Source: an uncultured Klebsiella sp.
Lineage (GTDB): Bacteria > Pseudomonadota > Gammaproteobacteria > Enterobacterales > Enterobacteriaceae
NCBI GenBank assembly: GCA_902490055.1
Contig: CABUCP010000034.1
Coordinates: 1 to 13,496 of the forward strand
Length of the DNA: 13,496 nucleotides
Reading direction: 5' to 3'
A program made the translations under genes and the position numbers. The notes below the pieces were generated by a model. That model ran no database searches. It was not told the origin of the DNA and worked only from the letters and a program-made list of their open reading frames with translations. Each line of letters starts with the position of its first letter. Position 1 is the stretch's first letter. Positions 1 through 7,151 of the stretch are shown here, piece by piece.

Positions 1-3
1 ATC

Positions 4-1002
4 ATGCGCGGAAAAATCGCTTTAGAAGAACACGTATCCACTCCTGAAAATAATCGTTTGTGGGATTCAACCGGCGAAGCCGACCGTAACGGCAGCGAAT
101 ATATGAAAGACGTTGAACGCCGCCTGCTCGATCGCAGTATTCAGCTCGAAGAGATGGCACAGCGTAATATTGACCACGTCATTCTTTCCCTGACTTCACC
201 CGGCGCGCAATCTATTTTAGATAAAGCCAAAGCGGTCTCTTTTGCCCGCGACACTAACGATTTTATCGTTGATAATTATGTGAAGCCGAATCCAGATAAA
301 TTCAGCGCTTTCGCCACCCTGGCCTTACAAAACCCGGAAGCGGCAGCGGAAGAGCTGGAGCGCGCGGTGAAAAAATTAGGCATGAAAGGCGCGCTGATTA
401 ATGGCTACACCAACGTCAAAGATAGCGAGCACGGCCTGTATCTTGATGATGAATCCATGCTGGTATTCTGGGATAAAGTCAATGAACTGAACGTGCCGGT
501 GTACCTGCATCCGCGCGAACCGCTGGAAGGCCCGGCGCGCGGTATTTACACCGGTTATGAAAGCCTGATAGGCTCCGCCTGGGGCTTTGCGCAGGAAACC
601 GCGGTTCATGCGATTCGCCTGATGATGAGCGGCCTGTTCGACCGTTATCCGAATCTTAACCTGGTGCTGGGCCACCTTGGCGAAGGGCTGGTACATATGC
701 TGCCGCGAACCCAACATCGCCTCTATCGCCAACGTTTCGGCTGCGGTCTGGGCAAGGCGGAAAAACCGTTAATGCACTACCTGCAAAATAACTTCATCGT
801 CACCACCAGCGGTCATTTTAATACTCACTCGTTAAACAACGCGATTGAAATTATGGGCGCGGACCGCGTGATGTTCTCCGTGGATTATCCGTATGAGGAT
901 ATTCATCAGGCCTGCGACTGGTTTGATCCATTAGAAATGGAAGCCGGGCTGAAAGATAAAATAGCCTGGGGCAATGCCAGCCGCGTCTTTAATATCAAAT
1001 AA
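4..1002 (+). CDS. Amidohydrolase-family aromatic acid decarboxylase (2,3-dihydroxybenzoate / gamma-resorcylate type)
   Basis: The 332-residue protein looks like the non-oxidative benzoate decarboxylases of the amidohydrolase superfamily (TIM barrel, one divalent metal), which remove CO2 from hydroxybenzoates to give phenols such as catechol. The N-terminal LEEH supplies E8 and H10; H169 in LHPR, H224 and E227 in GHLGE, and D294 in VDYPYED fall where gamma-resorcylate decarboxylase has its metal ligands and catalytic His/Glu. Length matches the family (about 325-340). There is no signal peptide, so it should be cytoplasmic. The ATG is three bases from the window edge, so its ribosome site cannot be seen; the ALEEH motif starting at residue 6 argues that this is the true N terminus. 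The first 300 bases are only about 46% GC by hand count, lower than the ilv genes. A K. pneumoniae 2,3-dihydroxybenzoate decarboxylase named EntX has, from memory, been described; whether this is that gene is untested. Substrate is inferred only to the level of a hydroxybenzoate. Confidence 0.85.
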   Translation: MRGKIALEEHVSTPENNRLWDSTGEADRNGSEYMKDVERRLLDRSIQLEEMAQRNIDHVILSLTSPGAQSILDKAKAVSFARDTNDFIVDNYVKPNPDKFSAFATLALQNPEAAAEELERAVKKLGMKGALINGYTNVKDSEHGLYLDDESMLVFWDKVNELNVPVYLHPREPLEGPARGIYTGYESLIGSAWGFAQETAVHAIRLMMSGLFDRYPNLNLVLGHLGEGLVHMLPRTQHRLYRQRFGCGLGKAEKPLMHYLQNNFIVTTSGHFNTHSLNNAIEIMGADRVMFSVDYPYEDIHQACDWFDPLEMEAGLKDKIAWGNASRVFNIK

Positions 1003-1016
1003 TTGACCAAAACGAT

Positions 1017-1050
1017 TCAGGGCCTGTCTTCAGGCCCTGATTTTTATTAT
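1017..1050 (+). terminator. Rho-independent terminator between the decarboxylase and DUF554 genes
   Basis: A perfect 10-bp inverted repeat (1017-1026 with 1031-1040, TCAGGGCCTG and its complement) around a TCTT loop is followed by TTTTTATTAT. It starts 14 bases after the decarboxylase stop codon. The ribosome site of the next gene begins only about 3 bases after the T-rich tract, so the hairpin also lies in the leader of the DUF554 gene and could attenuate read-through into it. Confidence 0.85.
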
Positions 1051-1064
1051 ATGGAGGATATATT

Positions 1065-1787
1065 ATGCCGGTAGGTATTTTTGTCTGCAGCGGTTCATTA
1101 CTGGTCGGCGCTATTGTCGGCGCTTCGCTCAATCGATTCATTCCCGATCACTTTAAAAAAACGCTACCGCTTATTTCCGGGCTAATCTCAATCAGCATGG
1201 GCGTGTTCTTTCTCAACAAGCTCATTAACCTACCGCCGATTGCGCTGGCGATTATAGTCGGCACGATTATTGGCGGCCTGCTGAATATTGAGAAGTGGAT
1301 TGAGCGGGCAGGCACCCGGCTACGCACGCCTATCGAGCGCATTTTTCCCAGCCAAAACGGCGCAGGGGTGGCAGCCGAAGATTTCATGAATCAGTTTATC
1401 GCCGTACTGATTCTGTTCTGCGCCAGCGGCACCGGGATTTTTGGCGCCTTAACCGAAGGCATGACCGGCGATCCAACCATTTTGCTGACCAAGTCGATAC
1501 TCGACTTCTTCACCGCCGCCATTTTTGCTTCCACGCTGGGCTACATCATCACCGCGATTTTTATTCCCCAACTGATCGTGTTCGTGATTTTGTTCTTTGC
1601 CGCCACGTTTATCATGACGCTGATAAGCCCATCGATGATTGCCGATTTTACCGCCTGCGGCGGCATTATTATGCTGGCGACCGGTTTCCGGCTCTGCGGG
1701 ATCCGTCATTTTCCTACCGCCAACATGCTACCGGCGCTGCTGCTGGTGATGCCATTTTCCACCGCCTGGCAGCAGCTGGTTGCCTGA
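1065..1787 (+). CDS. DUF554 family membrane protein, YqgA-like
   Basis: This 240-residue, strongly hydrophobic protein resembles E. coli YqgA (about 235 aa) of the DUF554 family, whose biochemical function is unknown. The family signature is clear at residues 119-149, with CASGTGIFGALTEG and then MTGDPTILL and KSILDFF; SPSMIADF near 188 and FPTANMLPALLL near 216 also match. Hydrophobic stretches at about 3-22, 33-50, 56-74, 108-129, 143-165, 168-187, 195-211 and 218-235 suggest six to eight inner-membrane segments, with one charged loop at about 76-107. The ATG has a good ribosome site, GGAGG at 1053-1057, seven bases upstream. It follows the decarboxylase in the same direction with 62 bp between them, most of it occupied by a terminator; I see no convincing promoter in that gap, so expression probably depends on read-through. 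It ends 4 bp from the end of convergent rep. A transport role for the neighbour's substrate is possible but only a guess. Confidence 0.9.
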   Translation: MPVGIFVCSGSLLVGAIVGASLNRFIPDHFKKTLPLISGLISISMGVFFLNKLINLPPIALAIIVGTIIGGLLNIEKWIERAGTRLRTPIERIFPSQNGAGVAAEDFMNQFIAVLILFCASGTGIFGALTEGMTGDPTILLTKSILDFFTAAIFASTLGYIITAIFIPQLIVFVILFFAATFIMTLISPSMIADFTACGGIIMLATGFRLCGIRHFPTANMLPALLLVMPFSTAWQQLVA

Positions 1788-1791
1788 AGCG

Positions 1792-3813
1792 TCAGCCCTT
1801 TTTCGCCTTCGCCAGCATCGCCTTGATATTTGCGACGTTGGCCTGGCCTTTATGCATTCGCTCTTCCGCAGAAATGACTTTTCGCTCCTGCTCCCAAATC
1901 AGATCGTCCTGTGGGAGCTCCAGCAGGAAACGGCTCGGCTCCGGGCGCACCAGCTCGCCATACTGTCGGCGTTCCTTGCACAACGTAAAGGTCAGCTCTT
2001 TCTGCGCACGAGTGATGCCGACATAGGCCAGGCGGCGCTCTTCATCGACGTTATCTTCATCGATGCTGCTCTGGTGCGGCAGCAGCCCCTCTTCCATACC
2101 GACAAGGTAGACGTACGGAAACTCCAATCCTTTTGAGGCATGCAGGGTCATCAACTGGACCTGATCCAGCTCTTCATCCGATTCACCGCGCTCCATCATG
2201 TCGCGCAGGGTAAAGCGGGTAACCACCTGGGTCAGCGTCATCGGCTCATCAATCTCGCTGCCTTCCAGCATCTCGGTCATCCAGGTAAACAGCTGGTTGA
2301 CGTTTTTCATCCGCATTTCCGCGGCTTTCGGGCTGGGCGAGGTTTCATACAGCCAGGATTCATAATCAATCCCGCGAATCAAATCGCGAACGGCGGCAAC
2401 CGGCTCACGCTCGGTCAGTTGCTGAATTTCCCGCAGCCAGTGGGTGAAGCGGGTGAGCGATTCGTACCCGCGCCCGGTTAGCGTCTGGCTTAGCCCCATA
2501 TCAAAGCTGGCGGTGAACAAGCCTTTGTTACGGCTCATCGCCCATTCTCCAAGCTTTTGCAGCGTCGCCGGGCCAATCTCACGTTTTGGCGTATTGACGA
2601 TCCGCAGGAAGGCGCTGTCGTCATCCGGGTTGGTCAGCACGCGCAGATAGGCCAGCAGGTCTTTAATTTCCGGGCGCGAGAAGAACGAGGTACCGCCGGA
2701 GATTTTGTACGGGATGCGGTTCTGCATCAGCATCTTTTCAAAAACCCGCGACTGGTGGTTGCCGCGATAGAGGATCGCGTAATCTTTGTAGTTAGTTTTA
2801 TTAATAAAGTGATGGGCGATCAGCTCGCCGGCGACGCGCTCCGCTTCATGCTCTTCATTATTAGCGGACAGCACTTTCAGTTCGGCGCCGTAGCCAAGCT
2901 CGGAGAACAACCGCTTTTCAAAGACGTGCGGGTTATTGGCGATCAGAATGTTGGCGGCCTTCAGAATACGCCCGGATGAACGGTAGTTCTGTTCAAGCTT
3001 GATCACCTGCAGCGCCGGGAAATCCTCGCTTAGCAGCACCAGGTTCTGCGGGCGCGCGCCGCGCCACGAGTAGATCGACTGGTCATCGTCGCCCACCACG
3101 GTAAAGCGGGCGCGCTGCCCTACCAGTAGCTTCACCAGCTCATACTGGCTGGTGTTGGTATCCTGATACTCATCCACCAGCAGGTAACGGATCTTATTCT
3201 GCCAGCGTTCGCGCACCTCTTCATTACGTTGCAGCAGCAGCGTCGGCAGCAGGATCAGGTCGTCAAAATCGAGGACATTGCAGGCCTTCATATGCGCATC
3301 ATAGAGCCCATAGCAGTGGGCGAAGATGCGGTCCCGTTCGCCTTTCGCGCCAGCCGCCGCCTGTGCCGGCGTTTTTAGATCGTTTTTCCAGCTTGAGATC
3401 GTCGAGATCAGCTGCTGCAATACCACTTTGTCATCTTCAATCAAGCCTTCGGTCAGCTCTTTAAGCAGCGCGACCTGGTCGGTGTCATCGAACAACGAAA
3501 AGTTAGACTTCATGCCCAGCGCGGCGTATTCACGCTTGATGATATCCAGCCCCAGGGTATGGAAGGTGGAAATCATCAGCCCGCGCGCCTCTTTGCGCCC
3601 CAGCGTTTGCCCGACGCGTTCTTTCATTTCGCGCGCGGCTTTATTGGTAAAGGTCACGGCCGCGATATGCCGAGCCTGGTAGCCGCAGCCGCGGATCAAA
3701 TGGGCGATTTTATTGGTTATAACGCGGGTCTTACCGGAACCGGCACCCGCCAGCACCAGGCACGGTCCGGTAACGAATTCGACGGCTTGTTGTTGGCCAG
3801 GGTTTAAACGCAT
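1792..3813 (-). CDS. rep: ATP-dependent DNA helicase Rep
   Basis: Rep is a superfamily 1A 3'-5' DNA helicase that works with DnaB to clear proteins ahead of replication forks and assists restart; it also supports replication of some phages. From the ATG at 3813 the protein is 673 residues, the E. coli length, and aligns throughout. Helicase motifs are in order: Walker A AGAGSGKT (K28), Walker B VDEYQD (D214, E215), motif [15 protein letters not shown] (241-252), [20 protein letters not shown] and VGITRAQKE. The C-terminal tail after about 640, the segment that contacts DnaB in E. coli, is present but ends AKAKKG. The frame stays open to a TTG at 3828 (five more residues, MSNIP), but the ATG is preferred because the E. 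coli protein starts MRLNPGQQQ and the likely promoter -10 at 3847-3852 would leave almost no leader before the TTG. The ribosome site is weak for both starts. Confidence 0.97.
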   Translation of the reverse strand: MRLNPGQQQAVEFVTGPCLVLAGAGSGKTRVITNKIAHLIRGCGYQARHIAAVTFTNKAAREMKERVGQTLGRKEARGLMISTFHTLGLDIIKREYAALGMKSNFSLFDDTDQVALLKELTEGLIEDDKVVLQQLISTISSWKNDLKTPAQAAAGAKGERDRIFAHCYGLYDAHMKACNVLDFDDLILLPTLLLQRNEEVRERWQNKIRYLLVDEYQDTNTSQYELVKLLVGQRARFTVVGDDDQSIYSWRGARPQNLVLLSEDFPALQVIKLEQNYRSSGRILKAANILIANNPHVFEKRLFSELGYGAELKVLSANNEEHEAERVAGELIAHHFINKTNYKDYAILYRGNHQSRVFEKMLMQNRIPYKISGGTSFFSRPEIKDLLAYLRVLTNPDDDSAFLRIVNTPKREIGPATLQKLGEWAMSRNKGLFTASFDMGLSQTLTGRGYESLTRFTHWLREIQQLTEREPVAAVRDLIRGIDYESWLYETSPSPKAAEMRMKNVNQLFTWMTEMLEGSEIDEPMTLTQVVTRFTLRDMMERGESDEELDQVQLMTLHASKGLEFPYVYLVGMEEGLLPHQSSIDEDNVDEERRLAYVGITRAQKELTFTLCKERRQYGELVRPEPSRFLLELPQDDLIWEQERKVISAEERMHKGQANVANIKAMLAKAKKG

Positions 3814-3846
3814 GGGAATATTGCTCAATCTTCGAACGGGGTGTGG

Positions 3847-3855
3847 ATTGTAGCA
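3847..3855 (-). promoter_or_regulatory. Putative extended -10 promoter for rep
   Basis: Reading the minus strand, TGC followed by TACAAT makes an extended -10 element (TACAAT is 3852-3847). No good -35 hexamer is present at 16-18 bp, as is common for extended -10 promoters. Transcription would start near 3840, giving a leader of about 27 nt to the ATG at 3813. Confidence 0.45.
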
Positions 3856-3883
3856 GAAAGCGGGGCCGAGATTTACCGGCGGA

Positions 3884-3892
3884 TGGTAAAGT
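3884..3892 (+). promoter_or_regulatory. Weak candidate -10 for the first parvulin gene
   Basis: TGG followed by TAAAGT resembles an extended -10 element, about 34 bases before the ATG at 3926. No good -35 is seen. It lies back-to-back with the rep promoter candidate in the 112-bp gap between the two divergent genes; nothing else was recognised in that gap. Confidence 0.25.
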
Positions 3893-3925
3893 GTCAGCCA
3901 CGCACTTCATCCTGAGAACCTGACC

Positions 3926-4207
3926 ATGGCAAAAAGCGCAGCAGCCCTGCACATTCTGGTAAAAGAAGAGAAACTGGCGCAGGAGATCCTCGCCAAACTG
4001 CAACGGGGCGTCAGCTTCGATCATCTGGCGAAGCGCTACTCAAAGTGCCCATCAGGACGCAACGGCGGTGATTTAGGTGAGTTCCAGCAGGGGGTGATGG
4101 TCGGGCCGTTTGATAAAGCCGTGTTCAGCTGTCCGCTACTCAAACCCTATGGGCCGGTGCACACCAAATTTGGCTACCATATCATCAAGGTGCTGTATCG
4201 CCGTTAA
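3926..4207 (+). CDS. Parvulin-type peptidyl-prolyl isomerase, diverged PpiC paralog
   Basis: A 93-residue stand-alone parvulin domain that should catalyse cis-trans isomerisation of peptide bonds before proline in the cytoplasm. It is the same length as the PpiC encoded next door at 4259 and identical at 65 of 93 positions by hand alignment, with no gap. Core features are kept: H9 in [11 protein letters not shown]41 in CPSG, GGDLGEF (47-53), M58, FDK (62-64), VFSCP (66-70) and [11 protein letters not shown] at the end. Differences cluster at 19-40 and around 71-78, where substrate preference may lie. No signal peptide or other domain is present. The ATG is followed by the same MAK(S/T)AAALH start as PpiC; the ribosome site is weak. 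The gene is intact, divergent from rep and 51 bp ahead of ppiC. E. coli K-12 carries small degenerate ORFs (yifO/yifN) near this place, from memory; they could be remnants of the same copy, but I have not checked this. Confidence 0.88.
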   Translation: MAKSAAALHILVKEEKLAQEILAKLQRGVSFDHLAKRYSKCPSGRNGGDLGEFQQGVMVGPFDKAVFSCPLLKPYGPVHTKFGYHIIKVLYRR

Positions 4208-4540
<333 letters not shown>

Positions 4541-4543
4541 TAA

Positions 4544-4575
4544 AAAAACCCGGAGACCTTAATCTCCGGGTTTTT
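4544..4575. terminator. Bidirectional intrinsic terminator between ppiC and ilvC
   Basis: An 8-bp GC-rich stem (CCCGGAGA at 4549-4556 with TCTCCGGG at 4563-4570, 6-nt loop) is flanked by an A-run at 4542-4548 and TTTTT at 4571-4575. It begins 3 bases after the ppiC stop. The plus strand gives a U-run for ppiC and the minus strand an even longer one (seven) for transcripts coming from ilvC. Confidence 0.9.
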
Positions 4576-4605
4576 GCCTGATGGCGCTTCGCTTATCAGG
4601 CCTAC
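4576..4605. repeat. REP (palindromic unit) element
   Basis: GCCTGAT at 4576-4582 pairs with ATCAGGC at 4595-4601, with an inner GCG/CGC pairing and the flanking CTAC typical of enterobacterial REP sequences. Such elements lie in 3' untranslated regions, where they can protect mRNA from exonucleases and bind gyrase or IHF. Here a single unit directly follows the bidirectional terminator, so it would be in the ilvC 3' untranslated RNA. Confidence 0.8.
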
Positions 4606-4614
4606 CAAACTATT

Positions 4615-4630
4615 TTTCGGCTTGCCGAAA
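4615..4630. other. Small perfect palindromic hairpin downstream of ilvC
   Basis: TTTCGGC and GCCGAAA form a perfect inverted repeat separated by two bases, 12 bp beyond the ilvC stop codon on the minus strand. No T-run follows in the ilvC direction, so it is more likely an RNA-stabilising hairpin than a terminator. Termination of ilvC is better explained by the hairpin at 4544-4575. Confidence 0.45.
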
Positions 4631-4642
4631 GACGACGAGGAA

Positions 4643-6118
4643 TTAGCCGGCGACGGCAATACGCTTCATATCAGTCATATAACCGCGCAGTTTCTTACCT
4701 ACCGCTTCGATAGCGTGGTTACGAATCGCTTCGTTCACGTCACGCAGCTGAGCGTTATCTACCGCGCCTTCGGCAATCGCTTTACCCAGATCGCCGGTCT
4801 GCAGCGTGGTCATGAACTCTTTCAGCAGCGGTACGCAGGCATAAGAGAACAGGTAGTTACCGTATTCTGCGGTATCGGAGATAACTACGTTCATTTCATA
4901 CAGACGCTTACGGGCGATGGTGTTAGCGATCAGCGGCAGCTCATGCAATGATTCGTAGTAGGCGGACTCTTCAATGATGCCGGAATCAACCATGGTTTCG
5001 AAGGCCAGCTCAACGCCCGCTTTCACCATCGCGATCATCAGAACGCCTTTATCGAAGTACTCCTGCTCGCCGATTTTACCTTCAAACTGCGGCGCGGTTT
5101 CAAATGCGGTTTTACCGGTCTCTTCACGCCAGGTCAGCAGGTTTTTGTCGTCGTTCGCCCAGTCAGCCATCATACCGGAGGAGAACTCACCGGAGATGAT
5201 GTCATCCATGTGTTTCTGGAACAGCGGCGCCATAATTGTTTTCAGCTGTTCGGACAGCGCGTAAGCACGCAGTTTCGCCGGGTTAGACAGGCGATCCATC
5301 ATCAGGGTGATGCCGCCCTGTTTCAGCGCTTCGGTAATGGTTTCCCAACCGAACTGAATCAGTTTTTCCGCGTAAGCCGGATCGGTACCTTCCGCCACCA
5401 GCTTGTCGAAGCACAGCAGAGAACCTGCCTGCAGCATACCGCAGAGGATGGTCTGCTCACCCATCAGGTCAGATTTAACTTCTGCCACGAAGGAGGATTC
5501 CAGAACGCCCGCACGATGACCGCCGGTCGCTGCCGCCCAGGCTTTCGCAATCGCCATGCCTTCGCCCTTCGGATCGTTTTCCGGATGTACGGCGATAAGC
5601 GTCGGCACGCCGAAACCACGTTTGTACTCTTCACGCACTTCGGTACCCGGGCACTTCGGCGCCACCATCACCACGGTGATGTCTTTACGGATCTGCTCAC
5701 CGACTTCAACGATGTTGAAGCCGTGGGAGTAACCCAGCGCCGCGCCGTCTTTCATCAGCGGCTGTACGGAACGCACAACGTCAGAGTGCTGTTTGTCCGG
5801 CGTCAGGTTAACCACCAGGTCAGCCTGCGGGATCAGCTCTTCATAGGTACCGACTTTGAAGCCGTTTTCAGTCGCTTTACGCCAGGAAGCGCGCTTCTCG
5901 GCAATCGCTTCTTTACGCAGCGCATAGGAGATATCCAGGCCGGAGTCACGCATGTTCAGCCCCTGGTTCAGGCCCTGCGCGCCACAGCCGACGATGACTA
6001 CTTTTTTACCCTGAAGATAGCTTGCGCCATCGGCAAATTCATCGCGCCCCATAAAGCGGCATTTGCCCAGCTGAGCCAGCTGCTGGCGCAGATTCAGTGT
6101 GTTGAAGTAGTTAGCCAT
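4643..6118 (-). CDS. ilvC: Ketol-acid reductoisomerase (NADP+), class II
   Basis: IlvC converts 2-acetolactate and 2-aceto-2-hydroxybutyrate to the dihydroxy acids of valine and isoleucine synthesis by Mg2+-dependent alkyl migration and NADPH reduction. The 491-residue protein is the long class II form of enterobacteria with a duplicated helical C-terminal domain. Seen directly: Rossmann motif GCGAQG (44-49), NADPH-binding R68, R76 and S78, catalytic H132 and K155, metal ligands D217, E221, E389 and E393, and S414, all at E. coli numbering. The start [10 protein letters not shown] at 6118 has GAGG seven bases upstream on the minus strand; the frame is open for 48 more codons through the control region but those lack a ribosome site and family similarity. 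It is divergent from ilvY, whose product activates it when acetohydroxy acid substrates are present. Confidence 0.99.
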   Translation of the reverse strand: MANYFNTLNLRQQLAQLGKCRFMGRDEFADGASYLQGKKVVIVGCGAQGLNQGLNMRDSGLDISYALRKEAIAEKRASWRKATENGFKVGTYEELIPQADLVVNLTPDKQHSDVVRSVQPLMKDGAALGYSHGFNIVEVGEQIRKDITVVMVAPKCPGTEVREEYKRGFGVPTLIAVHPENDPKGEGMAIAKAWAAATGGHRAGVLESSFVAEVKSDLMGEQTILCGMLQAGSLLCFDKLVAEGTDPAYAEKLIQFGWETITEALKQGGITLMMDRLSNPAKLRAYALSEQLKTIMAPLFQKHMDDIISGEFSSGMMADWANDDKNLLTWREETGKTAFETAPQFEGKIGEQEYFDKGVLMIAMVKAGVELAFETMVDSGIIEESAYYESLHELPLIANTIARKRLYEMNVVISDTAEYGNYLFSYACVPLLKEFMTTLQTGDLGKAIAEGAVDNAQLRDVNEAIRNHAIEAVGKKLRGYMTDMKRIAVAG

Positions 6119-6260
6119 GGTGATACCTCGTGATGTTGTGTTGTCGTGCTTATTGTTCGGTTCGCGTTTTGCGAGAATGAACCCACTATATGACAGGAAT
6201 TTCGTTGCGAAAATTGATATATTCACAATAATTGCAACGTCATCCTCAGGGGATTGAGTC
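6119..6260. promoter_or_regulatory. ilvY-ilvC divergent control region with IlvY operator-like sites
   Basis: This 142-bp gap separates the divergent ilvC and ilvY starts. Two LysR-type T-N11-A boxes are visible: a perfect 5+3+5 palindrome TTTCG-TTG-CGAAA at 6200-6212, and TG-N9-CA at 6215-6227 within ATTG-N9-CAAT (6213-6229). A wider imperfect repeat, GTTGC at 6204-6208 against GCAAC at 6234-6238, spans both. The minus strand carries TATAGT at 6190-6185 as the ilvC -10 with a poor -35 (TTTTCG), as expected for an activator-dependent promoter. The plus strand has TTGCGA (6205-6210), 16 bp, AATAAT (6227-6232) as a likely ilvY promoter. The two -35 regions overlap, matching the arrangement known in E. 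coli, where IlvY binds adjacent operators O1 and O2. Exact operator borders are my inference. Confidence 0.75.
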
Positions 6261-7151
6261 ATGGATTTACGCGATCTGAAAACCTTTCTGCACCTGGCGG
6301 AAAGCCGTCATTTTGGCCGCAGCGCGCGGGCCATGCATGTCAGCCCATCCACTCTGTCGCGCCAGATTCAGCGCCTGGAAGAGGATCTCGGCCAGCCGCT
6401 GTTTGTTCGCGATAATCGCACCGTAACGCTAACCGAGGCCGGCGAAGAACTGCGAACTTTCGCGCAGCAAACCCTGCTGCAGTATCAGCAGCTACGCCAC
6501 ACCATCGACCAGCAGGGGCCGTCGCTCTCCGGCGAGCTACATATCTTCTGCTCCGTCACCGCCGCCTATAGCCACCTGCCGCCGATTCTCGACCGCTTTC
6601 GCGCCGCGCATCCTTCGGTAGAAATTAAACTGTCGACCGGCGATGCCGCCGACGCGATGGAAAAAGTGGTTACCGGAGAAGCCGACCTGGCCATTGCCGG
6701 TAAACCGGAGACGCTGCCGGGCTCGGTGGCGTTTTCGATGCTGGAAAATCTTGCAGTGGTGCTGATTGCTCCGGCGCTTCCCTGCCCGGTACGCAACCAG
6801 GTGACGGTCGATCATCCCGATTGGGCTACGGTACCGTTTATCATGGCCGATCAGGGCCCGGTACGGCGGCGCATCGAGCTCTGGTTCCGCCGCCATAAAA
6901 TTAGCAATCCATCCATTTACGCCACCGTCGGCGGCCATGAGGCCATGGTGTCGATGGTCGCGCTCGGCTGCGGCGTGGCGCTACTACCGGAAGTGGTGCT
7001 GGAAAACAGCCCCGAGCCGGTACGTAATCGCGTGATGATCCTCGACCGCAGCGATGAGAAGACGCCATTTGAACTGGGCGTCTGTGCACAAAAAAAGCGG
7101 CTGTATGAGCCGCTTATTGATGCGTTCTGGAAAATCCTGCCTAACCACTAG
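6261..7151 (+). CDS. ilvY: LysR-family activator of ilvC, IlvY
   Basis: IlvY binds the ilvY-ilvC control region, represses its own gene and activates ilvC when 2-acetolactate or acetohydroxybutyrate is bound. The 296-residue protein (E. coli 297) has the LysR layout: winged helix-turn-helix in about residues 1-60 ([20 protein letters not shown]), a linker helix, and a two-lobed effector domain from about 90 to the end, including [10 protein letters not shown] and [11 protein letters not shown]. The ATG is preceded by CAGGGG at 6247-6252, eight bases away. It converges on ilvA so closely that the two stop codons share a CTAG at 7148-7151. Its 3' coding sequence also contains the hairpin and A-run at 7090-7115 that reads as a terminator for the opposite ilv operon. 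Confidence 0.98.
   Translation: MDLRDLKTFLHLAESRHFGRSARAMHVSPSTLSRQIQRLEEDLGQPLFVRDNRTVTLTEAGEELRTFAQQTLLQYQQLRHTIDQQGPSLSGELHIFCSVTAAYSHLPPILDRFRAAHPSVEIKLSTGDAADAMEKVVTGEADLAIAGKPETLPGSVAFSMLENLAVVLIAPALPCPVRNQVTVDHPDWATVPFIMADQGPVRRRIELWFRRHKISNPSIYATVGGHEAMVSMVALGCGVALLPEVVLENSPEPVRNRVMILDRSDEKTPFELGVCAQKKRLYEPLIDAFWKILPNH
7090..7115 (-). terminator. Likely ilv operon terminator inside the ilvY coding sequence
   Basis: On the minus strand an 8-bp stem (complement of AAGCGGCT at 7095-7102 and AGCCGCTT at 7108-7115) with a 5-nt loop runs into seven U residues (A-run 7090-7096 on the plus strand, its last two bases within the stem). It lies 33 bases after the ilvA stop. In ilvY it encodes codons for QKKRLYEPL, so one sequence serves as protein code on one strand and terminator on the other. 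Confidence 0.75.

Noticed and set aside
376..732. A 118-codon minus-strand frame inside the decarboxylase gene.
   Set aside because: It is antisense to a gene with complete catalytic motifs, has no ribosome site that I can see and no family resemblance.
1003..1050. TTGACC at 1003-1008 as a -35 for a DUF554 promoter.
   Set aside because: No -10-like hexamer falls 16-18 bp downstream; that position is inside the terminator hairpin, and TATTAT is 36 bp away.
5210..6133. A 307-codon plus-strand open frame running across ilvC.
   Set aside because: It is fully antisense to a confidently assigned, conserved gene, its translation resembles no family I know, and long antisense frames are expected from the codon bias of highly expressed GC-rich genes.
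6119..6262. A 48-codon N-terminal extension of ilvC reaching an ATG that overlaps the ilvY start (CATG).
   Set aside because: It crosses the operator and promoter region, has no ribosome site or family similarity, and the 491-residue start has a good one.
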